This document shows positions 54,058 through 62,409 of a stretch of 64,000 bases of DNA, one piece after another. The notes under the pieces were generated by a model, which made no database searches, was not told where the DNA came from, and saw nothing but the letters and a program-made list of their open reading frames with translations. The stretch lies in the NCBI RefSeq assembly GCF_000514775.1, contig NZ_AZWO01000028.1:1-64000 (forward strand), given 5' to 3'. A program made the translations under genes and the position numbers. The DNA is from Salinispora pacifica CNR114 (GTDB lineage: Bacteria > Actinomycetota > Actinomycetes > Mycobacteriales > Micromonosporaceae). Position 1 is the stretch's first letter. Each line of letters opens with the position of its first letter.

Positions 54058-56388
54058 TCACTCGCTGTGGAGCACCGCGGCGATCGGGAGTCGGCCGGCT
54101 CTTCTGGCGGGCAGGGCAGCGCCCAGGACCGCGATCGCCACGCCGACGAGCACCACCAGGGACAGACCGCCGACCGTCCAGACGTTGGTGATTCGGGCCG
54201 GTAGGTCGCGCTCCGCGGCCTCGGCCATCAGCGGTAGGACCAGGCGGTGCGCACCCACCCCAAGCGGGATGCCCAGGCAACCTGCCGCCAAGCCCAGGGT
54301 GGCCATGGAGGTCACCATCATCGTCACCACCTGACCCGGTGTCATCCCGATCGCCTTCAGCATGCCGAGGTCCCGGCGACGTTCTCGCGTGTTGAGCAGG
54401 ACGGTGTTGAAGACGCTCAGCGCGACGACCAAGCCGACCATTGCGGTGAAGGCGATAGAAATGATCGTGACCGACACGGTGAAGGAGTTACCTAGGCCGG
54501 AGTCGGCTGACCAGGCCGACAGGCCTGGATCTGCCTGGCGAACCGCGGCCAGGTAGGTGGCGACCGGCGTGTCGGAGGCGAGTCGGATGTAGTAGAGGAC
54601 TTCGTGACTCACCACCCGGTGGTCGGGTGCGAGGCGGGTGCGGAGATGCCAGTCGGCGAAGATGGTGTCGCGGTCAAAGGCACCCTCGATCGTCTTGCCC
54701 ACGATGGTCACCGGCTCGTGGCCACCGGCATAGGCCAGTTCCAACCGGTCACCTACCTGGGCGTCCAGGTGGTGGAGGGCGGCCGAGGAGGCGACCACCT
54801 CATTCGTCGCGGTCATCCACCTACCCTCGACGAGCTGGTCCTGATGGCCGAGGGTGGCCGAGTCGCCGCGCAGGAAATTCACCGGGACCGGGTCGCGGTG
54901 GCCGAGGGCGGTGAGTTGCATGGGCAGCTCAGCGGTGACGTGGGAGGTTCCGGGCAGCCCGCGTAGCAGCGACTCCACCTGCGGGTCGGTGCGGTCGGTG
55001 GGGGGGTTGCCCAGGGACGGGTTGTTCGGGCGCACCTGCACCTGCACGGCGTCGGCGCGGTCCACGGCCTGGCCGTAGCGGACCAGCGACGCGGCCAGAC
55101 CGCCAGCGAACGTCACGCTGGTGACGCCGAGTAGCAGCGCCGCCATGGTCAGCCCGGTCCGTCCGGGACGGCTGAAGGGTAGCCCCAGACCCAGGCTGAC
55201 GGCCCGGGGCAGCCGAATCCCGGAGAGCGCGCGCTGCACCCACAGGCCCCGCTCCATCTTCGGCGCGGCACTGGCGCTGATCGCCTCGGCGGCGGACAAC
55301 CGGCGGGTGCGGGACGCGGGAACGAGAGCGGTCAGCATGACCAGCGCCGGGACGCCGAGGAGCCCGGTGAGTGGCACCCACGCGCCGGTCTCGAGCTGAC
55401 CGCCGAAGCCAAGGCCCTGAAACGCGATGCCGATCAGGGGACGGGTAGCGACCGTGCCCAGTACAGCCCCGGCAACGGCACCGGCCGTCGCCGGCGCCGT
55501 CACCATGACGAGGTAGACGGACACCACCTGACGCGGTGTGAAGCCGAGCGCCTTCAGCACGCCGATGTGCCGGAATCCGGAGACGACCGCGCCGCTGATC
55601 ACGTTCGCCACGATCAGGACGGCGACGATCAGGCCGAGCACTCCGAAGACGATCAGAAACGGCAGGATCGTGCCAGGACCGGCGGCGACGGCTTCCTTCT
55701 GGGTCAGGTAGGAGCTGGCCGCGAGCAGGCCATCACGTGGCAGGCTGGCTGTCGCCACCTCCACCTGCGCGGTGGTCGCGGCGTCGCGGAAGCGGTAGAG
55801 CACCTGGGCGGTGGTCGGCCCAAGCTGGGCCATCGTGGCGGGAGAAACCCAGGCGTCGGCGGTGTGGGACACGCTGTAGGCGACACCGACGATGGTCAGC
55901 TGCGGCCGGCCCGGCGTGGTGATCATCTTCCCGATGACGTCCTGGGTGAAGCTGTCCGCCGCGGTCAGTGACGGCGGCGGCAACATGTTCACCACGATCT
56001 CGTCCGGGTCGGTGGCCCACCGCCCGGCCCAGAGGTCTACCCGGTCCACCGGTCCGGCGGGGTCAGCGCGGCCGACGACGGTGAGCGGTCCGGTCGCCCA
56101 GACCGGCCCGCCGTCCGCCGGAACGTCCAAGACGAGTTGTCCGAACGGGCCGGCGACCGCCTCGGTGTCGGTGGCGTCCGTGGGCGGTGCCGGGGTCGAG
56201 TAGGTGGCGATGACGTGCGGGCCGCGCTGCGCGGCGAAGGCCCGCTCGAAGGGGCCGCTCGACAGGTCCAGCAGCCCCGCCGCCAGCACGACCGTCGTAC
56301 TTGCGCAGAGCGCCACCAGCGCGATCACCGAGGTCTGGAACCTCCGTCGCCGTACCGCCGCCCGGCAGGCTCGCCATACCGCGCTCAT
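54058..56388 (-). CDS. FtsX/MacB-type ABC transporter permease
   Basis: A 776-residue permease with the double FtsX layout. An N-terminal helix and large extracytoplasmic domain are followed by three helices with the FtsX signature (VVSGFRHIGVLKALGFTPRQVV, about 295-320). A middle anchor helix and a second extracytoplasmic domain come next, then three more helices with RRRDLGMLKAIGMTPGQVV (about 665-690). Such permeases drive lipoprotein or peptide release rather than classical import. ATG 56388 overlaps the ATPase stop (ATGA). Divergent from a two-component system, as in many antimicrobial-peptide-sensing exporters, so a resistance role is likely. Confidence 0.88.
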   Translation of the reverse strand: MSAVWRACRAAVRRRRFQTSVIALVALCASTTVVLAAGLLDLSSGPFERAFAAQRGPHVIATYSTPAPPTDATDTEAVAGPFGQLVLDVPADGGPVWATGPLTVVGRADPAGPVDRVDLWAGRWATDPDEIVVNMLPPPSLTAADSFTQDVIGKMITTPGRPQLTIVGVAYSVSHTADAWVSPATMAQLGPTTAQVLYRFRDAATTAQVEVATASLPRDGLLAASSYLTQKEAVAAGPGTILPFLIVFGVLGLIVAVLIVANVISGAVVSGFRHIGVLKALGFTPRQVVSVYLVMVTAPATAGAVAGAVLGTVATRPLIGIAFQGLGFGGQLETGAWVPLTGLLGVPALVMLTALVPASRTRRLSAAEAISASAAPKMERGLWVQRALSGIRLPRAVSLGLGLPFSRPGRTGLTMAALLLGVTSVTFAGGLAASLVRYGQAVDRADAVQVQVRPNNPSLGNPPTDRTDPQVESLLRGLPGTSHVTAELPMQLTALGHRDPVPVNFLRGDSATLGHQDQLVEGRWMTATNEVVASSAALHHLDAQVGDRLELAYAGGHEPVTIVGKTIEGAFDRDTIFADWHLRTRLAPDHRVVSHEVLYYIRLASDTPVATYLAAVRQADPGLSAWSADSGLGNSFTVSVTIISIAFTAMVGLVVALSVFNTVLLNTRERRRDLGMLKAIGMTPGQVVTMMVTSMATLGLAAGCLGIPLGVGAHRLVLPLMAEAAERDLPARITNVWTVGGLSLVVLVGVAIAVLGAALPARRAGRLPIAAVLHSE

Positions 56389-57071
56389 GCCGTCCGCTCC
56401 AGTGCCCGCTCGCCGACGATCCGGCCGTCGGCCAGCTCCACCACCCGGCTCGCGCAACGTTCGGCGACCGCCGGGTCGTGGGTGACCAGCAGCAGTGTTT
56501 GGCCGATCTGGTTGAGGTCGAGCAACAGGTCCATCACCTGCTCGCCGGTACGGCTGTCGAGCGCTCCGGTCGGCTCGTCGGCCAGCAGCAGCGCCGGGCG
56601 GTTCATCAGCGCGCGGGCCACGGCGACCCGCTGCCGTTCCCCGCCGCTGAGCGTCGCCGGGTAGGCGTTGCGGCGATCGGCGATGCCGAGCTCCTCGAAG
56701 AGCTCCAGCGCCCGCCGCCGCGCCTGCCCGGCCCGTACGCCCATCAGCTGGGCGGCCAGCGCCACGTTGTCCAGCGCGGGGAGGTCGTCGAGCAGGTTGA
56801 AGAACTGGAAGACGAAGCCGATGCGGCGTCGCCGGAACAGGGCCAGCCCGGCCTCGCTGAGTTCGCTGAGGTCCTCGTCGTGCACCTCGACCCGCCCGGC
56901 ACTCGGCCGGTCCAGCCCCGCGATCACGTTCAGTAGCGTCGACTTACCGCAGCCCGATGGCCCCATGATGGCGACCGCTTCCCCCGACTCGACCCGGAGT
57001 GAGACACCGTCCAGGGCCGTCGCGTCGCCGTACTCTTTGCGCACCTCATCCAGGCGCAGCACCGTTGTCAT
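56385..57071 (-). CDS. LolD/MacB-type ABC transporter ATPase
   Basis: A 228-residue ATPase with Walker A GPSGCGKST, Q-loop FVFQFFNLL, signature LSGGERQRV, Walker B LLLADEPTGALD and the switch His in VTHDP. This is the type pairing with FtsX permeases. It is the first gene of the leftward operon, 138 bases from the divergent histidine kinase gene. Confidence 0.92.
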   Translation of the reverse strand: MTTVLRLDEVRKEYGDATALDGVSLRVESGEAVAIMGPSGCGKSTLLNVIAGLDRPSAGRVEVHDEDLSELSEAGLALFRRRRIGFVFQFFNLLDDLPALDNVALAAQLMGVRAGQARRRALELFEELGIADRRNAYPATLSGGERQRVAVARALMNRPALLLADEPTGALDSRTGEQVMDLLLDLNQIGQTLLLVTHDPAVAERCASRVVELADGRIVGERALERTA

Positions 57072-57209
57072 GGCCCGAGGCTAGGTCGGCGTCCACGCCG
57101 GAATCGTCCCCGCCGGGATGCAGCTCGACGCCGGGTGTCATCCTGCCGATGTACGCCGCCACTACCAGGGACCGATGCGTGCACGCGCCCGATCTGAGAT
57201 TGTGGCCCG
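57072..57209. promoter_or_regulatory. divergent promoter region between ABC operon and two-component genes
   Basis: The 138-bp gap separates the ABC ATPase and the histidine kinase genes, so the response regulator probably binds here. No palindrome could be singled out by eye. Confidence 0.45.
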
Positions 57210-58043
57210 GTGATTTCCTTGGCCGCCGCGCTGGCGGCAGCAGGTGTGGCAGCGGGAGCCGCCGTGGCGTTCGGTATCGCCGCGGCCCGTGCTCGTCACC
57301 GGCACCGCCGGGTCCTGGCGGAGCGGGGCTGGCTGTTGGAACGGGAGCGCCAGGCTGCCGCCGCTGCCGCGGTTGACGCCGAGCGGGCCCGCATCGCCCG
57401 GGACCTGCACGACATCGTCAGTCACCACGTCAGCGTGATGGTGGTGCAGACCGGTGCCGCGCGGGAGGTGCTGGGTGCCGCCGGAGAGTCGGTCCCACCC
57501 GAGGTCGCCGAGGCGCTGGCCGCCGTCGAGGGGGCCGGTCGTGATGCGCTGACGGAGCTACGGCACCTGTTGGGACTGCTCGCCCCCGCCGCCGACGGCC
57601 AGGAAGCCGCCGAGACGCCCGACGAGTACGCGCCGCAGCCGAGCCTGAGCCAGCTGAGTCAGCTGGTCGATCGAATCGCCTTCGCGGGCCTGCCGGTCGA
57701 CGTACGCGTCAGTGGCGAGCCGCATCCCCTACCGACCGGAATCGACGTGACGGCGTACCGCATCATCCAGGAGGCGCTGACCAACGTGCTCAAGCACGGC
57801 GAAGCCGACCGGGCCGAGGTCGAGGTCCGGTACGCGCACCGGTACCTGCGTGTCGAGGTACTCAATCCGGGGCCGAGCGTCCTGTCCGGCCAGCCCGCCG
57901 CAAGGCAACCGGCAGACGGCGCCGGCCGTGGCCTGCGCGGCCTGCGCCAGCGGATCGCGGTCTACGGTGGCGACCTCGACGCCCGACGTCGTCTCGGCGG
58001 CGGCTACCGGGTTCGCGCCCGCATCCCCCTGGACTCGGCGTGA
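57210..58043 (+). CDS. HisKA_3-type sensor histidine kinase
   Basis: A 277-residue kinase of the NarL-partner type. A single N-terminal hydrophobic helix (about 4-24), then the dimerisation/phosphoacceptor motif RIARDLHDIVSHHVSV (His near 70), and a HATPase domain with EALTNVLKHG (N box) and GRGLRGLRQRI (G box). It has almost no extracytoplasmic part, so the signal is likely sensed in or at the membrane, as in intramembrane-sensing kinases paired with ABC exporters. The stop overlaps the response regulator start (GTGA). Confidence 0.88.
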   Translation: MISLAAALAAAGVAAGAAVAFGIAAARARHRHRRVLAERGWLLERERQAAAAAAVDAERARIARDLHDIVSHHVSVMVVQTGAAREVLGAAGESVPPEVAEALAAVEGAGRDALTELRHLLGLLAPAADGQEAAETPDEYAPQPSLSQLSQLVDRIAFAGLPVDVRVSGEPHPLPTGIDVTAYRIIQEALTNVLKHGEADRAEVEVRYAHRYLRVEVLNPGPSVLSGQPAARQPADGAGRGLRGLRQRIAVYGGDLDARRRLGGGYRVRARIPLDSA

Positions 58044-58705
58044 CCGGGCCACGGGTTCTCATCGCTGACGATCAGTTACTGGTCCGCACCGGATTCCGGA
58101 TGATCCTCAATGCTCGCGGGGTGGAGGTGGTAGGTGAGGCCGCCGATGGGGTTGAGGCCGTCTCCGCAGCGAGACGGTTCCATCCCGATGTGGTTCTCAT
58201 GGATATCCGGATGCCGAACCTCGACGGTCTCGCCGCCACCCGGCAGGTCATGGCGTTGCTACCGCACTGCCGGGTCATCATGCTCACCACGTTTGACCTC
58301 GACCGGTACGTCTACGCGGCGCTCGCCGCGGGTGCCAGCGGCTTCCTCCTCAAGGACGTGACCCCCGAGCACCTGGCCAACGCGGTACGCCTCGTCGCCA
58401 CCGGCGATGCCCTGCTCGCCCCTGTGATTACCCGTCGCCTGGTGGAGCGGTTCACCACCGAGTCCGCCCCGGTGCTACCGCACCACGACCTCAGCCCGCT
58501 TACCCCGCGTGAGCTCGAGGTGCTGACCCTGCTCGGTGCCGGCCTGTCCAATGCCGAACTCGCCCAGAAGCTCACGCTCAGTGCGGCGACCGTCAAGACC
58601 CACGTAGCACGGATCTTCGCCAAGCTTCACCTGCGGGACCGGGCCCAGGCCGTCGTCCTGGCGTACGAGACCGGTCTTGTACGCCCTGGCGACCTGACCC
58701 GCTGA
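58040..58705 (+). CDS. NarL/FixJ-type response regulator
   Basis: A 221-residue regulator. The receiver (about 1-120) has DD near the start, phosphoacceptor Asp in VVLMDIRMP and Lys in FLLKDV. The C-terminal LuxR-type helix-turn-helix reads LTPRELEVLTLLGAGLSNAELAQ...VKTHVARIFAKL. It is co-translated with the kinase and probably controls the divergent FtsX-type exporter; this is inference from position. Confidence 0.93.
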   Translation: MTGPRVLIADDQLLVRTGFRMILNARGVEVVGEAADGVEAVSAARRFHPDVVLMDIRMPNLDGLAATRQVMALLPHCRVIMLTTFDLDRYVYAALAAGASGFLLKDVTPEHLANAVRLVATGDALLAPVITRRLVERFTTESAPVLPHHDLSPLTPRELEVLTLLGAGLSNAELAQKLTLSAATVKTHVARIFAKLHLRDRAQAVVLAYETGLVRPGDLTR

Positions 58706-58706
58706 C

Positions 58707-59165
58707 GTGAGTGTGACCGAATCCAGCCATCCGTACGTCCTGATAGGGCGGCCGGGTCAGGGGGTGTTGATCCGGGTGCTTGGCCGGTTGCACCCCGATG
58801 CCGACGATTATTGGGACGGCAACTGGTTGATGAGCGCGGTGGAGGTCAGCGCTGGCGGCTTCCGCGCAGACCTGGGCGCCGGGCTGCGCGCCGAGGAACT
58901 GCGGTCGTTCCGCGAGGGTCTGGCGCGGATCTACACCGATATGTCCGGTGAGGTGACTCTGACCTCGATGGAGGAGTGGCTCCTCCTTACCGTTGGGGTC
59001 GTTTCTCGGGGCAGGCTGTCGGTCCTTGGGCTGGCCAGGGACCAGCCGGGAGGCGGCAATGAGCTCCGGTTCGCCGTGGACGGGCTGGATTTGTCCTACC
59101 TGCCGGCGATCGTCGCGGCACTGAGCGGGATCGAGGCGGCGTACCCGGTGTTGGGCTCCCTGTGA
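58707..59165 (+). CDS. WapI-like small protein, possible immunity family
   Basis: A 152-residue protein whose pattern (YWDGNWLMSAVEVSAGGFRADLGAGL, a LRSFREGLARIYTD helix, and VTLTSMEEWLLLTVGV) resembles the WapI/DUF6228-type group associated with immunity to contact-dependent toxins. GTG 58707 starts one base after the response regulator stop, so it is co-transcribed with the two-component genes, though no toxin is adjacent. The family link is by eye and uncertain. Confidence 0.5.
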   Translation: MSVTESSHPYVLIGRPGQGVLIRVLGRLHPDADDYWDGNWLMSAVEVSAGGFRADLGAGLRAEELRSFREGLARIYTDMSGEVTLTSMEEWLLLTVGVVSRGRLSVLGLARDQPGGGNELRFAVDGLDLSYLPAIVAALSGIEAAYPVLGSL

Positions 59166-59380
59166 GGCAGCGGTCGCGAGCCGCGACCGGCGGGCGTCGG
59201 CCGCCAACAAACTGGACCAAGTGCTGGTTCAGCTACGGGTCGGTGTTCGGGGCGGTGTAGTGCGGTGGCTGGTTGCGGGGCAATGGCGAGCGCTAATCGT
59301 ATGTGCGACACACAGCTCACTTCCCTGGACGTATCCCGAGGTGTTCGGCGGAAATCGGTGGTCTGGTCGGGGCACCGCGT

Positions 59381-59420
59381 GCCGCGTAACGGCGTTGGAT
59401 TGGCGACGCCGTTACGCGGC
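59381..59420. terminator. bidirectional terminator hairpin, perfect 15-bp stem
   Basis: GCCGCGTAACGGCGT (59381-59395) pairs exactly with ACGCCGTTACGCGGC (59406-59420) around a 10-base loop. It lies between the rightward WapI-like gene and the leftward MerR-PP2C gene, where a shared terminator is expected. There is no T-run, as is common in actinomycetes. Confidence 0.75.
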
Positions 59421-59429
59421 GACGACGTG

Positions 59430-60497
59430 CTACGCGGCGATGATGTCGGCGACGACGCAGGCGATGTTGTCCGGCGCGCCGGCCGCGTAGGCCAGGTCGA
59501 TCAGCCGTTGTGCGGTTGACTCGGGGTCACCGGACTCGGCGAGGGCGGTGTGCAGGTCGCTTCGGCTGACGACGGCCGACAGGCCGTCGGAGCAGAGCAG
59601 GTAGCGGTCACCGGCCACGGCGGTGCGCAGCGCCAGGTCGGCTTCGACGGGCTGGCTGCCACCACCGAGCGCGCGGGTGAGCAGGGCGCGCTGCGGGTGG
59701 GCGGCAGCCTCCTGCGGGCTGAGCCTGCCGTACTCGACCTGGCTCTGCACCCAGGTGTGGTCCTGGGTGAGCTGCGCGAGTTCACCGCCGCGTAGGAGGT
59801 AGGCACGGGTGTCGCCGATGTGGACCAAGGCTAGTTGCGTGCCGCGACGCAGCAGCGCGGTCAGGGTGGTGGCCGGCTGGTTGTCGTCGGTGCTGGTGGC
59901 GTGCACCGCGCGATCGACGTCGTCGATGGTTGCGGCCAGCATGGCGAGCAGGTCCACGGCGGGCCGGTCGGTCAGTTCGAGCGCCTTGAGCGCGTTGACG
60001 GCCGCGCTACTGGCGGTGGCGCCGGCGCCCCGGGTGCCGTCGGCGACGGCCAGCAGCCGGTCACTGGCGTAGGCGACGTCCTCGTTGCTGTCGCGCCCGA
60101 TGCCCTGGTCGCAGCGGACGGCGTAGCGGATGGTCGGGGTGGGGTTGGTTGCGGACATGGTGACGCCCTCCTGGGACAGGTGTGCGACGAGGCGGGCGAC
60201 GTGGTGTGCGCGGGTCGCGGTGTCGGCGGTGACCTGTTGCCAGTAGTCGGTGACCGCTCGGGCCGCCGCGTCAGGTTCCAGGTCGCACACGGTACGGATG
60301 TCGGCCAGCGGCATGCCGATGCGGCGTAACTGGGCGATCAATCGAGCGTGCGCCAACTGCTCCGGGTCGTAGAACCGGTAACCGGACTCGGGATCGACCG
60401 CCGCGGGTGGCAGCAGCCCCACCTCGTCGTAGAGGCGCAACGCCTTCGGGGTCAGCCGCGCCGCCCGGGCGAACGCGCCGATCGTCAGCAGCTCCAC
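59430..60497 (-). CDS. MerR-type regulator fused to PP2C-type Ser/Thr phosphatase
   Basis: A 355-residue two-domain protein. Residues ~1-115 are a MerR DNA-binding domain (LLTIGAFARAARLTPKALRLYDEVGLLPP, then a helix ending in a short coiled coil). Residues ~125-355 are a PPM/PP2C phosphatase with RDSNEDVAY, LLAVADGTRG, LVHIGDTRAYL, LLCSDGLS and APDNIACVV, so the metal-binding Asp residues are retained. GAGGAGGA six bases before GTG 60497 fixes the start. The fusion could let a dephosphorylation state control transcription. It is divergent from the anchored surface protein gene across the Zur-box-like site. Confidence 0.9.
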   Translation of the reverse strand: MELLTIGAFARAARLTPKALRLYDEVGLLPPAAVDPESGYRFYDPEQLAHARLIAQLRRIGMPLADIRTVCDLEPDAAARAVTDYWQQVTADTATRAHHVARLVAHLSQEGVTMSATNPTPTIRYAVRCDQGIGRDSNEDVAYASDRLLAVADGTRGAGATASSAAVNALKALELTDRPAVDLLAMLAATIDDVDRAVHATSTDDNQPATTLTALLRRGTQLALVHIGDTRAYLLRGGELAQLTQDHTWVQSQVEYGRLSPQEAAAHPQRALLTRALGGGSQPVEADLALRTAVAGDRYLLCSDGLSAVVSRSDLHTALAESGDPESTAQRLIDLAYAAGAPDNIACVVADIIAA

Positions 60498-60682
60498 GGT
60501 GTCATCCTCCTCGCGCCGGCCGGGGTGGCCGGCCCGGACCACGGTGCTGCTTCCCCAAGGGGCAAGGTCAAGGGGGCGAGGGGCCTGCCCGGTGGCGGGT
60601 GCCGGGCCGGTGGCGGGGCGGGTGTGGATGCGGTGTGGGATCGCCGCCATCCCCGCATGGAGCCGGTTGACCACCAATGCAA

Positions 60683-60703
60683 TAATGAAAACCGTTGTCG
60701 TTA
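60683..60703. promoter_or_regulatory. Zur-box-like palindrome
   Basis: TAATGAAAAC and GTTGTCGTTA flank a central C and are inverted copies at 8 of 10 positions. The half-site TAATGAAAAC agrees with the actinobacterial zinc-uptake-regulator box (TGAAAA...TTTTCA type). It lies 110 bases before the anchored surface protein gene, whose family is often zinc-regulated. Confidence 0.6.
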
Positions 60704-60813
60704 CCGTTGTCGACGCGCTTCGTGGCGTGCGAGCCGAAGATCTGCTGGCCCGGCAGACCGACGGTGACATCACCACGTATCACCGCGTGGGCACGCGGTG
60801 TGAAAGGGGAGGT

Positions 60814-62283
60814 ATGAATGCGACGGTGCGGGCTCGCGGCTTCGCGGCCCTACTAGCCGGGGCGGTGGTCGTTGGCCTGGTGGCGGCGCCGGTCGCTGCG
60901 TCGGCGGCGGAGAAGGTGGTGCTGTCCAAGGGGCACGCTGACGCGATCGACGTGCGCTACAGCGACGGCAGGCTGTCGTTGAAGGTCAACGACGACACGG
61001 TCAGCCCAGCCGTGGTCCGGGATCCGGCGGATGTCACGTTCCAGGTCCTGCCGGAGGCGGCGATGGCCGTTCCGGATGATCCCCGGTTCGCCTTCCTCGG
61101 CCCGGTGGGTAGTCAGATCTGGCTGCTGCCGATGACCCAGGACCCGGAATTACTCTGGCCGGGTTGGAACACCACGACGCTGCAGTCCGATGTGTTCGAG
61201 GGCGACGCGGTGCGACTGAGCCTGGTCGAGGTGCAGGGGCCGGGTAACGTCACGCTCTTCACCCAGGACTCGTTCGGTGGTCCGATCATCAAGTTCCGCG
61301 GGGACGACGGGCTCCCGGACGTAATCGACGTGCCGGTGTCCACCCACGCGCACTCCAACTGGGCGTTCAGCGCGTTGGGCGACTACACGCTGACCTTCCA
61401 GGTCGAGGCGAAGCTGACCAACGGCACCACGATCAACACCGGACCGGTCGACTACTCGTTCCTCGTCGGTACGTCGCCCGGTGACGGTTCGGAGATCAGC
61501 CTGTCGGTCAGCGGCATGGCCGATGAGTATCAGCCCAACGACACCGTCACGCTCACCGCGGTGCAGACGCCGCAGACCGAGCTGGACTCCTACCACTGGT
61601 TCAGTAGGTGTCCGGGTGCGACGGAGTGGACGGCTATCCCGGGCGAGGCGGGCGCCAGCTACTCGTTCACCGCGATCCGGGAGCTGAACGCCTGCGAGTA
61701 CGTGGCCAAGCTCTACGATGACGATGACGTGGTTTCCGCCGTCAGCGAGGCGGTGATTCTCTGGGTGGCGTTCTCGCCCGTGGAGCCGGGGAACTCGCAG
61801 ACGATCACCGCGTCGATCGATGAGACCCAGGGCTCCCTGGTCATCAGCGTTGACCCGGACGACCGTGCGGTGGTGCTGCCACCCGCCCAGCTCAACAGCG
61901 CCGGTGACCGGTGGGAGAGCAGCGGTGAGCTCCGGCCGGTCACGGTGACCGACACCCGCGCCGGTCAGCCCGGCTGGAGCGCATCCGGGCAGATCCCGGA
62001 TGACTTCGCCGGGCCCGACGGCTCCACCTTCAGTGCCGGCTACCTCGGCTGGAGCCCCCGGGTTCTGGCTCAGGGCGCCGGGCAGGGGGTCGTCGCCGGC
62101 CCCGAGGTGGCACCGTACGTCGTCGGCAGCGGCGGCGGTCTCGGTAGCAGCGCGGTGCTGGGTTCGGCGCCGCATGACGCCGGGCGCGGCACTGCCCAAC
62201 TGGGTGCCGGGCTGCGGCTCAGCCTGCCCACCGAGACGGCCGCGGGAACCTACACCGCGACCCTGACTCTCACTGCGATCTAA
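60814..62283 (+). CDS. surface-anchored protein of the actinobacterial anchored-repeat system
   Basis: A 489-residue exported protein with a signal peptide (LLAGAVVVGLVAAPVAASA). It opens with VVLSKGHADAIDVRYSDGRLSLKVNDDT, and then has the repeat pattern typical of the choice-of-anchor M/surface-anchored domain (LPMTQDPELLWPGWNTT, STHAHSNWAFSALGDYTLTFQVEA). An Ig-like segment (about 235-310) and a C-terminal beta-rich region follow. No LPxTG or C-terminal membrane helix is visible, so it may be held by partners. AGGGGAGG just before ATG 60814 sets the start. In related genomes such proteins accompany a metal ABC transporter; the transporter itself would lie beyond the right edge. Confidence 0.75.
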   Translation: MNATVRARGFAALLAGAVVVGLVAAPVAASAAEKVVLSKGHADAIDVRYSDGRLSLKVNDDTVSPAVVRDPADVTFQVLPEAAMAVPDDPRFAFLGPVGSQIWLLPMTQDPELLWPGWNTTTLQSDVFEGDAVRLSLVEVQGPGNVTLFTQDSFGGPIIKFRGDDGLPDVIDVPVSTHAHSNWAFSALGDYTLTFQVEAKLTNGTTINTGPVDYSFLVGTSPGDGSEISLSVSGMADEYQPNDTVTLTAVQTPQTELDSYHWFSRCPGATEWTAIPGEAGASYSFTAIRELNACEYVAKLYDDDDVVSAVSEAVILWVAFSPVEPGNSQTITASIDETQGSLVISVDPDDRAVVLPPAQLNSAGDRWESSGELRPVTVTDTRAGQPGWSASGQIPDDFAGPDGSTFSAGYLGWSPRVLAQGAGQGVVAGPEVAPYVVGSGGGLGSSAVLGSAPHDAGRGTAQLGAGLRLSLPTETAAGTYTATLTLTAI

Positions 62284-62409
62284 CCGGGTCGACGGTCCGC
62301 GGCCCGGCACTGAATCTCGCCCCGGACGGCTGCGGGGTGGGTGGGGCGTTGCCGCGCCCCGTCCATCCCGCCGCAATCCCTGCCCCACGAAACGGAACCT
62401 GCCGCCCCC

